Shown piece after piece: positions 1 through 9,733 of a DNA stretch of 39,317 bases. This DNA comes from Bacteroidales bacterium (lineage in GTDB: Bacteria; Bacteroidota; Bacteroidia; Bacteroidales; UBA932). The position numbers and the translations under genes were made by a program. Location: contig JAKSKP010000012.1 in the NCBI GenBank assembly GCA_024401635.1, positions 1 through 39,317 of the forward strand. The letters run 5' to 3'. The notes beneath the pieces were generated by a model. It was not told the DNA's origin. It made no database searches and saw nothing but the letters and a program-made list of their open reading frames with translations. Each line of letters starts with the position of its first letter. The stretch's first letter is position 1.

Positions 1-1
1 G

Positions 2-79
2 ACCATCAATGAGGGTGGCCGAACCATAGAAATCATACCTGCATCCGAGTGGCTTTGCAATGGCAAAAACTACAGATAA
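2..79 (+). CDS. 3' end of an unidentified CDS (partial)
   Basis: An open frame enters from the left edge and stops at TAA 77-79, giving 25 residues that end in ASEWLCNGKNYR. The upstream part is outside the window. Composition is compatible with coding, but no family can be named from so short a tail. It runs toward the murA operon, so the two transcription units converge. It could also be a chance open frame. Confidence 0.3.
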   Translation, partial: TINEGGRTIEIIPASEWLCNGKNYR

Positions 80-154
80 TATAGCCCCACAGCCAGGTGT
101 CCGAACCAACCCCAATCATTTGGGGTAAAAACATATATGGCTATGCGAATGTAG

Positions 155-298
155 AAGATTACCTTCCTGGTTCATCCGTCTGAACGGATAAATACAACAG
201 ATATACCGTCGGATAATATCACGACAATTCCCGACAAGGACGACAACGCCGTAATTCTTTATACATCCGGTTCGACTGATATAATATGGAGAATATGA
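155..298 (+). pseudogene. Possible remnant of an AMP-binding (adenylation) domain
   Basis: The frame 155-298 contains DKDDNAVILYTSGSTD, which closely resembles the A3 phosphate-binding core (YTSGSTG followed by PKG) of nonribosomal peptide synthetase or acyl-activating adenylation domains, together with the residues that usually precede it. The expected Gly is Asp, and the frame stops at TGA 296-298 without the PKG part. There is no start codon and a stop lies at 152-154. The stretch is AT-richer (about 40% GC in 181-240) than the adjacent murA. I infer a decayed fragment; a chance match to an 11-residue motif cannot be excluded. Confidence 0.25.
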
Positions 299-301
299 TT
301 T

Positions 302-319
302 ATGGGAATGCCGTCCCAT
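302..319. terminator. Weak hairpin just beyond the murA stop
   Basis: ATGGGA and TCCCAT form a 6-bp stem around a 6-nt loop, directly after the murA stop codon on the minus strand. There is no clear T-run on the exit side, so termination activity is uncertain. Confidence 0.25.
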
Positions 320-321
320 TT

Positions 322-1635
322 TCACTTCTGCCTCGTGATGTGCGCTCCGAGGGCGTTGAGACGGGTGTCGAGGTCCTCGTAACCGCGATCTATCTGGTCT
401 ATGTTGTCTATTACTGAAGTGCCTTTGGCGCTCATTGCCGCCAGGAGCATCGCCATTCCGGCCCTGATATCGGGGGAAAGCATCTTGCCGCTGCGCAGGC
501 GGACTTTGTGGTCGTGACCTATGACCACGGCGCGGTGGGGGTCGCAAAGTATTATCTGCGCGCCCATATCGATGAGTTTGTCCACGAAGAACAGACGGCT
601 CTCGAACATCTTCTGGTGGATCAGCACGCTGCCTTTGCACTGGGTGGCCACAACCAGCATCACGGACAGAAGGTCAGGGGTGAGCCCCGGCCAGGGAGCG
701 TCGGCGATATTCAGAATCGAGCCGTCCATGAATGATTCTATTTCATAACTTTCCTGTTCCGGAATGAAGATGTCGTCTCCACGCTGCTCCAGATGTATTC
801 CCAGTCTGCGGAAGCATTCCGGGATAATGCCCAGTTCCTTGTAGGCCACGTCCTTGATGGTTATGCTGCTCTGGGTGATGGCGGCCATAGCTATGAAGGA
901 GCCCACCTCGATCATATCGGGAAGCGTCCTGTGGGAAGCCCCGTGCAGCTTTTCCACACCGTGTACGGTAAGCAGGTTGGAACCTATGCCTTCGATGCTT
1001 GCACCCATCGATACGAGCAACCTGCACAGCTGCTGGACATAGGGCTCGCAGGCCGCATTGTATATGGTCGTAGTGCCTTTGGCCAGCGTGCTGGCCATTA
1101 TGACGTTGGCCGTACCCGTGACGGAAGCCTCGTCCAGGAGCATATAGGTGCCCTTGAGTCCGTCGGCCGGAGCGGAAAGATGGAAAGCCTTCCTTTCGGT
1201 GTCAAGTTCGTACGATGCACCCAGCTTCATCAGACCGAGTATGTGCGTGTCCACGCGGCGTCTGCCTATCTTGTCTCCTCCCGGTTTTGCGAGGAAAACC
1301 TCTCCGAAACGGGCCAGAAGGGGCCCGACAACCATCATCGAGCCGCGGAGCGAGGCGCATTTGTTGATGAATTCCGGTGTATGGATGTAATTGATGTCGA
1401 TGTGGTCAGCTTTGAAGGAATACCTGCCTTTCGCAAGCTGCTTCACGCTCACTCCCATACCCTCAAGCAGCAGGATCAGGTTGGTCACGTCAAGTATGCC
1501 GGGGACGTTGTCTATGATTACTTCCTCATCTGTCAGCAGCACCGCGCTGATGACCTGAAGGGCTTCGTTCTTGGCCCCCTGGGGGACGATGGTTCCGGAC
1601 AGCTTGTGTCCGCCTTCTACGACGAATGAACTCAT
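322..1635 (-). CDS. murA: UDP-N-acetylglucosamine 1-carboxyvinyltransferase MurA
   Basis: Transfers enolpyruvate from PEP to UDP-GlcNAc, the first committed step of peptidoglycan synthesis, in the cytoplasm. The 437-residue protein has the usual length and the two-lobed EPT fold. Lys22-Asn23 of the GAKNEAL motif are the substrate-binding residues of the family. The mobile catalytic loop reads PGGDKIGRRRVDTH: Asp121 stands where most bacteria have the Cys alkylated by fosfomycin (Cys115 in E. coli). Asp at this position is known from fosfomycin-insensitive MurA of Mycobacterium and Chlamydia, so insensitivity is inferred here. It is the last gene of the minus-strand operon, starting 10 bp after the murB stop. 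Confidence 0.97.
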   Translation of the reverse strand: MSSFVVEGGHKLSGTIVPQGAKNEALQVISAVLLTDEEVIIDNVPGILDVTNLILLLEGMGVSVKQLAKGRYSFKADHIDINYIHTPEFINKCASLRGSMMVVGPLLARFGEVFLAKPGGDKIGRRRVDTHILGLMKLGASYELDTERKAFHLSAPADGLKGTYMLLDEASVTGTANVIMASTLAKGTTTIYNAACEPYVQQLCRLLVSMGASIEGIGSNLLTVHGVEKLHGASHRTLPDMIEVGSFIAMAAITQSSITIKDVAYKELGIIPECFRRLGIHLEQRGDDIFIPEQESYEIESFMDGSILNIADAPWPGLTPDLLSVMLVVATQCKGSVLIHQKMFESRLFFVDKLIDMGAQIILCDPHRAVVIGHDHKVRLRSGKMLSPDIRAGMAMLLAAMSAKGTSVIDNIDQIDRGYEDLDTRLNALGAHITRQK

Positions 1636-1645
1636 ATTCAGTGTT

Positions 1646-2746
1646 TTAGATGTGGTCTACTTCCGGCGAAAGCTCTATTCCGAAAGTATCCTTTATTTTT
1701 TCGATTATTGTGCGTTCCAGTGCGAGGATATCCCTTGGTGTTGCCCTGCCCGTGTCATTGACAATGACAAGAGGCTGTTTTTCCCACACAGCCGCGCCTC
1801 CGCAAGTCTTGCCCTTGAAGCCGCAGAACTCTATCAGCCAGGCTGCGGGAATCTTGACGCTACCGTCAGGAAGGTCATAGTGGGGTACGGCAACCGTTTC
1901 CCCCTTCAATCCCGCTGCCGTATCCTCCACGGCGCGGAAGACGGCTGCATCGACAACGGGGTTCTTGAAGAAACTGCCCGCGCTGCCCTTCTTGGAAGGG
2001 GAGGGAAGTTTGTTTTCGCGTATTATCTTCACCGTTTCACGTACGAGCATCGGGCTTACGGGCATAGGAGGTACGAAACGTGTCTGATATATGGGCTTGT
2101 AAGGGTCGGCGTCGGCCTTGTATATCTCTGCATTGCGTTCCACTTCCTCTTTCAGTTTGCCGTACTCCAGTACCGGGCGGAAGTCGCCGTGCAGATGGAA
2201 AGTCACGTGGGTGACGATGAAGCGTCCTCTGTTATGCTTGAAGAAAGAGTCCCTGTAGGCGAACTCACACTCTTCGGCGCTTAAAGACACAATCTTGCCT
2301 GTAGCGATTTCGAAGCATTCCACACTGTCTATGATATCGGCAGCCTCCACGCCGTATGCTCCTATGTTCTGCACCGGGGCTGCACCGACCGTGCCGGGAA
2401 TGGCGGAAAGATTCTCCGGGCCCCAGACTTCCTTACGGGCGGCCCAGTCGCAGAAGTCATCCATTATGACTCCGGCTCCCACCCTTACGAACAGGTCGTC
2501 TCCGCTGCTCATCTGTTCGACGACATCCATACCCTTTATCCCGGAATGCAGTACGGTGCCGGGGAAGTCCTTGGTAAACAGCAGGTTCGACCCTTCTCCC
2601 ATATTCAGCACCGGCTGCGGCAACTTGTCCCATTGGATGGCTGTCAGGTCTTCTGCGGAATCGTATTCGATGTAGAGACTCGCGCTGACCTTCATCCCGA
2701 AGGTGTTCAACTTGTGAAGATTCTTGTTATAGGATTTCTTTATCAT
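1646..2746 (-). CDS. murB: UDP-N-acetylenolpyruvoylglucosamine reductase MurB
   Basis: Flavoprotein that uses NADPH to reduce the MurA product to UDP-N-acetylmuramate. The 366 residues fit the type I (E. coli-like) family. Visible FAD-binding elements are GEGSNLLF near residue 50 and GTVGAAPVQNIGAYGVE near residue 120. YRDSFFK carries the Ser that acts as proton donor, and GSAGSFFKNPV is the conserved substrate/flavin loop of the second half. Its ATG overlaps the ddh stop by 4 bp (ATGA) and murA follows 10 bp later, so consecutive pathway steps are translationally linked. The start is supported by the overlap and by the conserved NLHKLNTFGMKV N-terminus. Confidence 0.97.
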   Translation of the reverse strand: MIKKSYNKNLHKLNTFGMKVSASLYIEYDSAEDLTAIQWDKLPQPVLNMGEGSNLLFTKDFPGTVLHSGIKGMDVVEQMSSGDDLFVRVGAGVIMDDFCDWAARKEVWGPENLSAIPGTVGAAPVQNIGAYGVEAADIIDSVECFEIATGKIVSLSAEECEFAYRDSFFKHNRGRFIVTHVTFHLHGDFRPVLEYGKLKEEVERNAEIYKADADPYKPIYQTRFVPPMPVSPMLVRETVKIIRENKLPSPSKKGSAGSFFKNPVVDAAVFRAVEDTAAGLKGETVAVPHYDLPDGSVKIPAAWLIEFCGFKGKTCGGAAVWEKQPLVIVNDTGRATPRDILALERTIIEKIKDTFGIELSPEVDHI

Positions 2747-3642
2747 ACCAGTTCTCGGATCAGTTGTTCTCTGTCACCGGGCAGGAAGTCGATGACGGGT
2801 ATTTCTATCAAAGTGTAGCATCCGGCCTTCTGGCGCATCGCGGCTCTTGCCGCGCATACGAGGACCTGACCGGTAAGGGCCGGATTGTTGATGCGCATCT
2901 TGAATTCGAGGTCCTGTCCTGGCGTTTTCCCGGACACTCCGTTGCGCACGAGGTCCACACCGTGCATCAGGCTGTTGATGGCTTCCACGCTTGGAACGGC
3001 TTCGACGGTCGTGACGTCCGATGCGAAATAAGGGTCGGCCTTGATTGCTGCGGCCACAGTGTCGAAATCTGCCCCTTCTTCAAGTTCTATGTACACCCTG
3101 CGGCTGTGCACGCCTTTTCCTTCAGGTATGGTCAGGCTCAGGGCTTCGCGTACTCCGGGGATGGCTTTTGCGGCCACGGAATGGCCCATCGACCTTCCCG
3201 GACCGAAGTTGGTGTATGTCACGCCTTCCGGAGCAAGTGCCCGTAGAAGGGCGCGTACGACCGAATCGCTGCCTGGATCCCATCCCGCAGAAATTATGCT
3301 GACCGCATTGTTCCGACCTGCGCATTTGCCCAGGGTCTGGCGCAGAGCACATATTCCGCCGTGTATGTCGAAGCTGTCCACGGTGTTGATGCCCATCGAC
3401 AGGTATTTCAGAGCGTTCTCCTCCACCTTTCTGGAAGGAGTGGCAAGAATGGCGACATCAACCTTGCCCAGATCCCTTATGTCGGAGACGATTCTGTAGT
3501 TGAGGACGGCCCTGGTTTCCAATGCCTCGGGATTCCTGCTCACAATGCCGGCGCACTCCATATCCGGAGCCGTTTCCACAGCCTCCAGGGCAAATTTACC
3601 TATATTGCCGTAACCGACGACGGCCACTCTGATTTTATCCAT
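2743..3642 (-). CDS. ddh: meso-diaminopimelate D-dehydrogenase
   Basis: NADPH-dependent enzyme that makes meso-2,6-diaminopimelate directly from tetrahydrodipicolinate and ammonia, supplying the peptidoglycan cross-linking residue and lysine. The 299 residues begin with a Rossmann motif (VAVVGYGNIGKFALEA, Gly residues around 10-15), followed by SRNPEALETR for the NADP phosphate and the family block SAGWDPGSDSVVRALL. It is slightly shorter than the Corynebacterium enzyme (about 320), as is common in Bacteroidota. One base separates its start from the metG stop, and it overlaps murB by 4 bp. Its place in a mur operon agrees with a wall-precursor role. Confidence 0.93.
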   Translation of the reverse strand: MDKIRVAVVGYGNIGKFALEAVETAPDMECAGIVSRNPEALETRAVLNYRIVSDIRDLGKVDVAILATPSRKVEENALKYLSMGINTVDSFDIHGGICALRQTLGKCAGRNNAVSIISAGWDPGSDSVVRALLRALAPEGVTYTNFGPGRSMGHSVAAKAIPGVREALSLTIPEGKGVHSRRVYIELEEGADFDTVAAAIKADPYFASDVTTVEAVPSVEAINSLMHGVDLVRNGVSGKTPGQDLEFKMRINNPALTGQVLVCAARAAMRQKAGCYTLIEIPVIDFLPGDREQLIRELV

Positions 3643-3643
3643 A

Positions 3644-5830
3644 CTATCCTATTTCCGCTCCGTTGACAAGAACTTCCTGAGGGGTGATGAAGCGCATCTT
3701 GCCGTCTGCCTGACGTGCCATCAGTATCATTCCGCGGCTCTCTATGCCTTTGATTGTCCTTGGAGCCAGATTCGCGAGGATGCATATCTGTTTGCCCACC
3801 ATCTGCTCGGGAGTGTAGTATTCGGCAATGCCTGAAACAATGGTTCTGGTATCGATGCCAGTGTCAATGGTGAGCTTCAGCAACTTGTCCGTCTTGGGGA
3901 CCTTCACGGCTTCGAGGACTGTTGCCGTGCGTATATCCATTTTCTCGAAGTCCTCGAAGGAAATCTGCTCCTTCTGCGGGGCCACAACTTTGGCAAGTTT
4001 TGCCTTTTCGGCCGCTTCACGTTCAGCCTTGATGGCTTCCAGACGGGCGATCTGCGCCTCTATCACGCTGTCTTCAATCTTGCTGAAGAGCAGCTCGGCC
4101 TTGTTCAGCTGATGTCCTGCGGGTATGATGTCGCGCTGTCCCAGTTTGTCCCAGCTCAGGCATACGCATTTCCCGGCGCCGGGGCAGGTTGCGGCAGCGT
4201 CGGAAACGGTATGGAGCGCTGCGCACTCACCCTCTTTGTAGGTATTCTCCGTGACGGCTTCTCCGGCGCGGTGGTCGGTGCCTGCGCATATGCACACGTC
4301 CAGGATATTGCGCAGCTTCTCGCAGCTGAATGGCAGGAAGGGCTCGAATGCAACGGCCAGGTCGGCGCAGATCTGAAGGGCCACGTACAGTATGCTGCCT
4401 GTGCGCTCCATATCGGTCTTCGCCACGGCCCAGGGCTCTGTATCCGTGAGGTATTTGTTGCCTATGCGGGCTATGTTCATCGCAGTCGCCAGGGCCTCGC
4501 GGAAACGGAAGGCTTCCAGCGACTTCTGCAGGCTCTCCTTGAGGGCGGGTATCTGGCCGAGGGCTTCTCCGTCGACCGGCTCCGCCTTTGTATATGCGGG
4601 AACTTTGCCTTCGAAATATTTGTGCGTCAGGACTACAGCCCTGTTCACGAAGTTGCCGAAGATGGCCACGAGCTCATTGTTGTTACGGGCCTGGAAGTCC
4701 TTCCAGCTGAAGTCGTTGTCCTTGGCTTCGGGGGCGTTTGCACACAGAACGTAACGCAGAACGTCCTGCTGGCCCGGGAAGTCCTTCAGGTATTCGTGAG
4801 CCCATACGGCCCAGTTTCGGGATGTGCTTATCTTGTCGCCTTCAAGGTTCAGGAATTCGTTCGAAGGCACGTTGTCGGGCAGAATGTAGCTGCCGTCGGC
4901 CTTCAGCATTGAGGGGAACACTATGCAATGGAAAACGATGTTGTCCTTGCCTATGAAATGCACGAGACGGGTGTCTTCCTTCTTCCACCATTTCTCCCAG
5001 CTGTCGGGCAGAAGTTCGATGGTGTTGCTTATGTAGCCTATGGGGGCGTCGAACCATACGTAGAGCACCTTGCCTTCGGCTCCCTCCACGGGAACCGGAA
5101 CGCCCCATTTGAGGTCGCGTGTCACCGCGCGGGGTAGCAGTCCGCCGTCCAGCCAGCTCTTGCACTGGCCGTAAACGTTGGTCCTCCACTCCTTGTGGTT
5201 CTCAAGTATCCACTCACGCAGCCAGGGCTCGTATTTCTCCAGAGGAAGATACCAGTGTGAGGTCTTTTTCTTGACGGGAGTTGCCCCGCTCAGGGTAGAA
5301 TGAGGGTCTATGAGTTCCTCGGGGCTCAGCGTGCTACCGCATTTCTCGCACTGGTCGCCATAGGCTCCTTCGGCTCCGCATTTGGGGCAGGTGCCGGTGA
5401 TGTATCTGTCGGCCAGGAACTCGTCAGCCTCTGGATCGTAGTATTGCTCGGATTCCTTCACGATGAAATCGTTCTTGTCGTACAGGCGGCGGAAAAAATC
5501 GGATGCGTTTTTCTCGTGCACCTTGGACGAAGTGCGCGAATAGATGTCGAAGTTGATTCCCAGACCCGTGAACGAGTCCTTGATTATCCTGTGGTAACGG
5601 TCAACTATATCCTGGGGCGTGCAGCCTTCCCTTCTTGCCTTTATGGTGATGGGAACTCCGTGCTCGTCGCTTCCGCAAATATACAGCACATCCTCCCCGC
5701 GCATTCTCAGATAGCGTACATATATGTCAGCCGGGACATAAACTCCGGCCAGATGCCCGATATGGACGGGTCCGTTCGCATACGGCAACGCGCAGGTCAC
5801 CAGTGTTCTTGAAAATTTCTTGTCGCTCAT
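3644..5830 (-). CDS. metG: Methionine-tRNA ligase
   Basis: Charges tRNA-Met. The 728 residues have the full architecture: HIGH at 23-26 within [14 protein letters not shown], a zinc knuckle with Cys148, Cys151, Cys161 and Cys164, a KMSKS-type loop KISTS at 333-337, an alpha-helical anticodon domain, and a C-terminal EMAP-like tRNA-binding OB domain from about residue 620. Residues about 511-557, between KLRNIL and LSWDKLG, form an extra Cys/Ala/Gly-rich segment (DVCICAG to GKCVC) that I do not recognise from other MetG proteins; it lies in the linker after the anticodon domain. The ATG overlaps the dnaG stop by 4 bp, and ddh follows after one base. Confidence 0.96.
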   Translation of the reverse strand: MSDKKFSRTLVTCALPYANGPVHIGHLAGVYVPADIYVRYLRMRGEDVLYICGSDEHGVPITIKARREGCTPQDIVDRYHRIIKDSFTGLGINFDIYSRTSSKVHEKNASDFFRRLYDKNDFIVKESEQYYDPEADEFLADRYITGTCPKCGAEGAYGDQCEKCGSTLSPEELIDPHSTLSGATPVKKKTSHWYLPLEKYEPWLREWILENHKEWRTNVYGQCKSWLDGGLLPRAVTRDLKWGVPVPVEGAEGKVLYVWFDAPIGYISNTIELLPDSWEKWWKKEDTRLVHFIGKDNIVFHCIVFPSMLKADGSYILPDNVPSNEFLNLEGDKISTSRNWAVWAHEYLKDFPGQQDVLRYVLCANAPEAKDNDFSWKDFQARNNNELVAIFGNFVNRAVVLTHKYFEGKVPAYTKAEPVDGEALGQIPALKESLQKSLEAFRFREALATAMNIARIGNKYLTDTEPWAVAKTDMERTGSILYVALQICADLAVAFEPFLPFSCEKLRNILDVCICAGTDHRAGEAVTENTYKEGECAALHTVSDAAATCPGAGKCVCLSWDKLGQRDIIPAGHQLNKAELLFSKIEDSVIEAQIARLEAIKAEREAAEKAKLAKVVAPQKEQISFEDFEKMDIRTATVLEAVKVPKTDKLLKLTIDTGIDTRTIVSGIAEYYTPEQMVGKQICILANLAPRTIKGIESRGMILMARQADGKMRFITPQEVLVNGAEIG

Positions 5831-7818
5831 ACTCTTCCTAACTTGGTTGTAAGTATATTTTTCAGTTTGTTTTTCTCCATTATGGCCGTCATCAGGTCCG
5901 CGGCGCGGCTGTCTTCGGGGTCCAGGGCAGCAAGCGCGCGTGTCAGCTCCTTCAGTTCCTTGTCCAGTCGGGCTTTGTTATAGGCATACAAGGCCTTGGG
6001 AACGAACATCGTCAGCACGGTGTTCTCGTTCGTAAGGGATTTCTCGAATTTCTGCACGGTAATCTGGTGCTTGTCCTGAATCAGCCTTTTTGCCACCTCC
6101 CGTATCACACTGTCGGGGTCCGACAGCAGACGCACGGATATCTTGTCCTGGCTCAGCTCCTGATTGTACAGTTCGAAATACTTCTCGTAGGTGCGCGCGT
6201 AGGCGGTATTCGAGAATTCTATGCCGTCTTCGTAGAGAGCGGCGTCTATGAGTTGGGCCACGGTAAGGACATTGTCGGCGTTGTACAGTTCGTTGTCCGG
6301 GTCGAACACCAGTTTTGTCCTGCCGTTTCTCAGTATGAATCCCAGCAACTCCGCCTCACAGGGCTCCAGGGTCCTGTCGTTTATCAACGGGTCTTCGGCC
6401 AGAGGCACACCGACATAGGCATCAGTGGTCTCAATGGGAGCCTCGTCGGGGAAAGGCGCGGTTTCGGGCATCGGCGCGGCGGATTCCGTCCTCTCCTTCT
6501 CGCGCCGCTTCTCTTCCAGCATGCGCTCACGCGTCTTCTTTATTCTGTCGTACAGCAGCTGTTCGTCTATGTTGAGCTCGCCTGCGGCGAAGGGGACATA
6601 TACTCCGCGCTTTATGGGATCGGGTATGAGGGCTATCGTGTCGGCTATGTCGTTGATCAGGCCGGCGCGCTTTATGGGGTCCTTCCCCGCGTCATCCAGC
6701 AGCATCCTGGTCTTGAAGCCGATGAAATCCTGTTCGTTGTCCCTTATGAAATCCTGCACCTCCTGCAGGGTGTGCCTGCGTGCGAAGGAATCGGGGTCGT
6801 CTCCGTCGGGAAGAAGGACTATCCTCACGTTCAGCCCGCCTTCCAGCACAAGCCCTATACCGCGCAATGCGGCGTGTATGCCCGCGCTGTCACCGTCATA
6901 TATTATGGTCACGTTGTCGGTGAAGCGCTTTATCAGCCTGACCTGTTCCGTCGTCAGCGACGTTCCGGACGAGGCGGCCACGTTCCTTATGCCCAGCTGG
7001 TGCATGGATATCACGTCCAGATAGCCTTCCACCAATATGAACTTGTCCTGCTTGTGGACTTCGTTCTTCGCCTGATACATTCCGTACAGCGTGGTGCGTT
7101 TCTGATATATGTCGGTTTCGGGCGAGTTGACGTATTTAGCCACGGTCTTGTCGCTCCTGAGTGTCCTGCAGCCGAACGCTATCACGCGCCCGGATATATT
7201 GTGGATAGGGAAGGACACTCTGTCGTAGAAGCGATCCAGAACCTTGCCGTCCTCCGTGCGGAAACACAGGCCGGTATCGATCAGGTACTCTTCCTTGAAC
7301 CCGGCCTCCCTTGCGGCTTTCTGGAGGCTGTCCCTGCCTGAGGGTGCCCATCCCAGCCCGAAGGTCTTTATCGTCTCCTCCTCCAGACCGCGCGAGAGGA
7401 AATAGTCGTGGCCTATCCTCCCTTCGGTGGTCTCAAGCTGTCCGGCAAAGAATTTCTGTGCGAATTCGGACACCAGCATCAGGGATTCCCCCCTTTGTCG
7501 TGCCGCGATATCCTCGGCCGTCTCCTCCTTTTCCACCACCTCTATCCCGTATCTTTTCGCAAGATATTTCAGAGCTTCGCTGTAAGAGAGATTCTCGTGT
7601 TCCATCACGAACCCGACGGCCGTGCCGCTCTTCCCGCAGCCGAAGCATTTGAATATCCCCTTGCTCGGGGATACATAGAAAGAAGGAGTCTTCTCGTTGT
7701 GGAACGGACAGCAGGCGACAAGATTGGCTCCGCGGCGCTTGAGCGTCACGAAATCGCCGATTACGTCCTCGATTCTGGCGGCGTCCAGAATCTGTTCCAC
7801 TGTCTGCCGGGGAATCAT
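5827..7818 (-). CDS. dnaG: DNA primase DnaG
   Basis: Synthesises RNA primers at the replication fork. The 663-residue protein has an N-terminal CHC2 zinc finger (Cys37, His40, Cys58, Cys61), then the catalytic TOPRIM domain with Glu264 in VEGYLDV and Asp308/Asp310 in YDGDSAG, and a C-terminal helicase-interacting region after about residue 430. The frame stays open far upstream, but the start is the ATG at 7816-7818: [10 protein letters not shown] is the canonical DnaG N-terminus, and a TATTTTTG promoter element lies 24 bp upstream. First gene of the dnaG-metG-ddh-murB-murA operon. Confidence 0.96.
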   Translation of the reverse strand: MIPRQTVEQILDAARIEDVIGDFVTLKRRGANLVACCPFHNEKTPSFYVSPSKGIFKCFGCGKSGTAVGFVMEHENLSYSEALKYLAKRYGIEVVEKEETAEDIAARQRGESLMLVSEFAQKFFAGQLETTEGRIGHDYFLSRGLEEETIKTFGLGWAPSGRDSLQKAAREAGFKEEYLIDTGLCFRTEDGKVLDRFYDRVSFPIHNISGRVIAFGCRTLRSDKTVAKYVNSPETDIYQKRTTLYGMYQAKNEVHKQDKFILVEGYLDVISMHQLGIRNVAASSGTSLTTEQVRLIKRFTDNVTIIYDGDSAGIHAALRGIGLVLEGGLNVRIVLLPDGDDPDSFARRHTLQEVQDFIRDNEQDFIGFKTRMLLDDAGKDPIKRAGLINDIADTIALIPDPIKRGVYVPFAAGELNIDEQLLYDRIKKTRERMLEEKRREKERTESAAPMPETAPFPDEAPIETTDAYVGVPLAEDPLINDRTLEPCEAELLGFILRNGRTKLVFDPDNELYNADNVLTVAQLIDAALYEDGIEFSNTAYARTYEKYFELYNQELSQDKISVRLLSDPDSVIREVAKRLIQDKHQITVQKFEKSLTNENTVLTMFVPKALYAYNKARLDKELKELTRALAALDPEDSRAADLMTAIMEKNKLKNILTTKLGRV

Positions 7819-7841
7819 ATCACTTAAAACTCCATAAACTG

Positions 7842-7849
7842 CAAAAATA
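7842..7849 (-). promoter_or_regulatory. -7 element for the dnaG operon
   Basis: Minus-strand TATTTTTG matches the Bacteroidota TAnnTTTG box and is followed by CAG, a common start region. It lies 24 bp upstream of the dnaG ATG. No clear TTTG -33 box sits at the ideal distance. Confidence 0.5.
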
Positions 7850-7896
7850 TAAAAAAAAATGCTAATTTCGCAGGTATAAATCATCAAAATACGCAC

Positions 7897-9564
7897 ATGA
7901 AATCCGATATCGAAATAGCACGTAGCGTCAGAATGCGCAAAATCACTGAGATAGCAGCAGAACTGGGAATAGGGAATGAGGATGTGGAACAGTATGGTCA
8001 CTATATGGCTAAGGTTCCCTCCACTCTCATAGATGAGGAAAAGGTAAAGAAATCGAAGCTGATTCTTGTCACCTCCATCACTGCGACGAAGGCCGGAATA
8101 GGCAAGACTACGGTCTCCGTGGGCCTGGCTCTCGGTATGGCTAAAATCGGGAAGAAATGCATTGTGGCATTGCGCGAACCTTCCCTTGGTCCCGTGTTCG
8201 GAATGAAAGGCGGCGCGGCGGGCGGAGGTTATGCCCAGGTGCTTCCTATGGACAAGATAAACCTGCATTTTACCGGCGATTTCCACGCTGTCACATCGGC
8301 TCACAATACGATATCGGCATTGCTTGACAACTATATCTACCAGCATCAGAAGGACGGTTTCGCCCTGAAGGAAGTGCTCTGGAAACGCACTCTGGATGTC
8401 AACGACAGGTCTCTTCGCAGCATAGTTACGGGACTTGGCCCCCGTACGAACGGTGTCGTGGCCGAGAGCGGTTTCGACATCACTCCCGCATCCGAGATAA
8501 TGGCCATCCTGTGTCTTGCCACGGATATCAACGACCTTCGCAGGCGCATCGAGAACATACTTCTCGGCTATACCTTCGACGACAAGCCTTTTACTGTGAA
8601 GGACCTGGGCGTAGCCGGTGCCATAACGGTGCTGCTGCAGGATGCCATAAAGCCTAATCTCGTGCAGACGACGGAGGGCACGCCGGCCTTCGTGCACGGC
8701 GGCCCGTTCGCGAACATAGCCCACGGCTGCAACACCATCATAGCGACCAAGACGGCTATGACTTACGCCGATTACGTAATCACTGAAGCCGGCTTCGGCG
8801 CTGATCTCGGGGCTGAGAAATTCCTGGATATAAAATGCCGCAAGGCGGGTCTGAAACCTGACCTGACGGTGCTTGTAGCCACCCTGAACGGTCTTAAGAT
8901 GCACGGCGGCGTCCCCGAGACTGACATAAAGCTCCCCAATCCCGAAGGCGTGGTGAGAGGCTTTGCCAATATGGACAGGCACATACGCAACCTGCAGGGC
9001 TTCGGCCAGAGCGTTTTCGTGTGCTTCAACAAGTTCTCTTCGGACACAGACGAGGAAATAGAGATCGTACGCAGGCACTGCGCCGAAATGGGCGTGGGAT
9101 TTGCGCTGAACGACGCCTGGGCCAAGGGCGGAGAGGGAGCGGTGGAGTTTGCCGACGCCGTTGTGAAAGCCATTGACGAAAACCCGAGCGGTGAGTTGAA
9201 ATACACGTACACGGACGAGATGCCCCTCAAGGACAAGATAGTTGCCGTGGCGACCAGGATATACGGGGCGGGTACGGTGGTTTTCAGTTCGAAGGCCCTT
9301 TCGAAGCTGCGCCTCGCCGACAGCCTCGGCCTGTCATCTTTCCCCGTCTGCATCGCCAAGACCCAATATTCTTTCAGCCAGGATCCCAAGGGCTATGGCG
9401 CTCCCAAGGATTTCACCTTTGAAATCAACGACATAGTCCTCAACACCGGCAGCGAGATGGTTGTCGCCATCGCCGGCGAGATCATACGTATGCCCGGTCT
9501 TCCCCGCGTTCCCCAGGCCGAGAAGATTGACATCGTCGACGGAGAGATAGTCGGCCTCAGCTAG
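7897..9564 (+). CDS. fhs: Formate-tetrahydrofolate ligase
   Basis: ATP-dependent activation of formate to 10-formyl-tetrahydrofolate, feeding purine, formyl-Met and serine/glycine one-carbon metabolism. The 555 residues match the full-length bacterial homotetrameric enzyme. The P-loop-like segment [14 protein letters not shown] is at about 59-72, followed by [20 protein letters not shown] and the [13 protein letters not shown] block of the folate/formyl-phosphate site. The gene is divergent from dnaG. A box TAATTTCG at 7863-7870, one mismatch from TAnnTTTG, is the only promoter-like signal. It stands alone; the next gene on the strand is rplP behind its own promoter. Confidence 0.96.
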   Translation: MKSDIEIARSVRMRKITEIAAELGIGNEDVEQYGHYMAKVPSTLIDEEKVKKSKLILVTSITATKAGIGKTTVSVGLALGMAKIGKKCIVALREPSLGPVFGMKGGAAGGGYAQVLPMDKINLHFTGDFHAVTSAHNTISALLDNYIYQHQKDGFALKEVLWKRTLDVNDRSLRSIVTGLGPRTNGVVAESGFDITPASEIMAILCLATDINDLRRRIENILLGYTFDDKPFTVKDLGVAGAITVLLQDAIKPNLVQTTEGTPAFVHGGPFANIAHGCNTIIATKTAMTYADYVITEAGFGADLGAEKFLDIKCRKAGLKPDLTVLVATLNGLKMHGGVPETDIKLPNPEGVVRGFANMDRHIRNLQGFGQSVFVCFNKFSSDTDEEIEIVRRHCAEMGVGFALNDAWAKGGEGAVEFADAVVKAIDENPSGELKYTYTDEMPLKDKIVAVATRIYGAGTVVFSSKALSKLRLADSLGLSSFPVCIAKTQYSFSQDPKGYGAPKDFTFEINDIVLNTGSEMVVAIAGEIIRMPGLPRVPQAEKIDIVDGEIVGLS

Positions 9565-9567
9565 TAT

Positions 9568-9592
9568 GCAAAAGTGGCATAGGCACTTTTGC
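9568..9592 (+). terminator. Hairpin after fhs, possible terminator
   Basis: A perfect 9-bp inverted repeat (GCAAAAGTG, 7-nt loop, CACTTTTGC) begins 4 bp after the fhs stop. It is AT-rich and lacks a T-run after the stem, so it may be a weak terminator or an mRNA-protecting hairpin. Confidence 0.4.
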
Positions 9593-9606
9593 TGAATCGT
9601 CCGGTC

Positions 9607-9629
9607 GAAAAGTGCACGAAAAACTTTTC
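9607..9629 (+). repeat. Second inverted repeat after fhs
   Basis: GAAAAGT and ACTTTTC (7 bp) enclose a 9-nt loop. The arms share the AAAAGTG/CACTTTT words of the hairpin at 9568-9592, so the two may be related. Confidence 0.35.
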
Positions 9630-9702
9630 AACAGGATTCGTAACTGCCTGCTTTTCCAATACTTTAACCTTTCAATTCTTTGGTTAAAAAATCACAAAAA
9701 AG

Positions 9703-9733
9703 TTTGTGATTATTGTTTTTATTTGTAACTTTG
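9703..9733 (+). promoter_or_regulatory. Promoter of the rplP-rplQ operon
   Basis: TTTG (9703-9706), a 19-nt spacer, then TAACTTTG (9726-9733) followed by CAG fit the Bacteroidota -33/-7 consensus very well. This gives a leader of roughly 65 nt before rplP, in a place where other Bacteroidales usually have rpsC. Confidence 0.8.

Noticed and set aside
6067..7341. Long plus-strand open frame across dnaG
   Set aside because: Complement of the DnaG coding sequence with no recognisable protein features; GC-rich third positions keep it open.
7819..9078. Upstream extension of the dnaG frame antisense to fhs (over 400 codons)
   Set aside because: It is the reverse of a strongly conserved fhs sequence, DnaG begins canonically at 7818, and the promoter lies within the extension.
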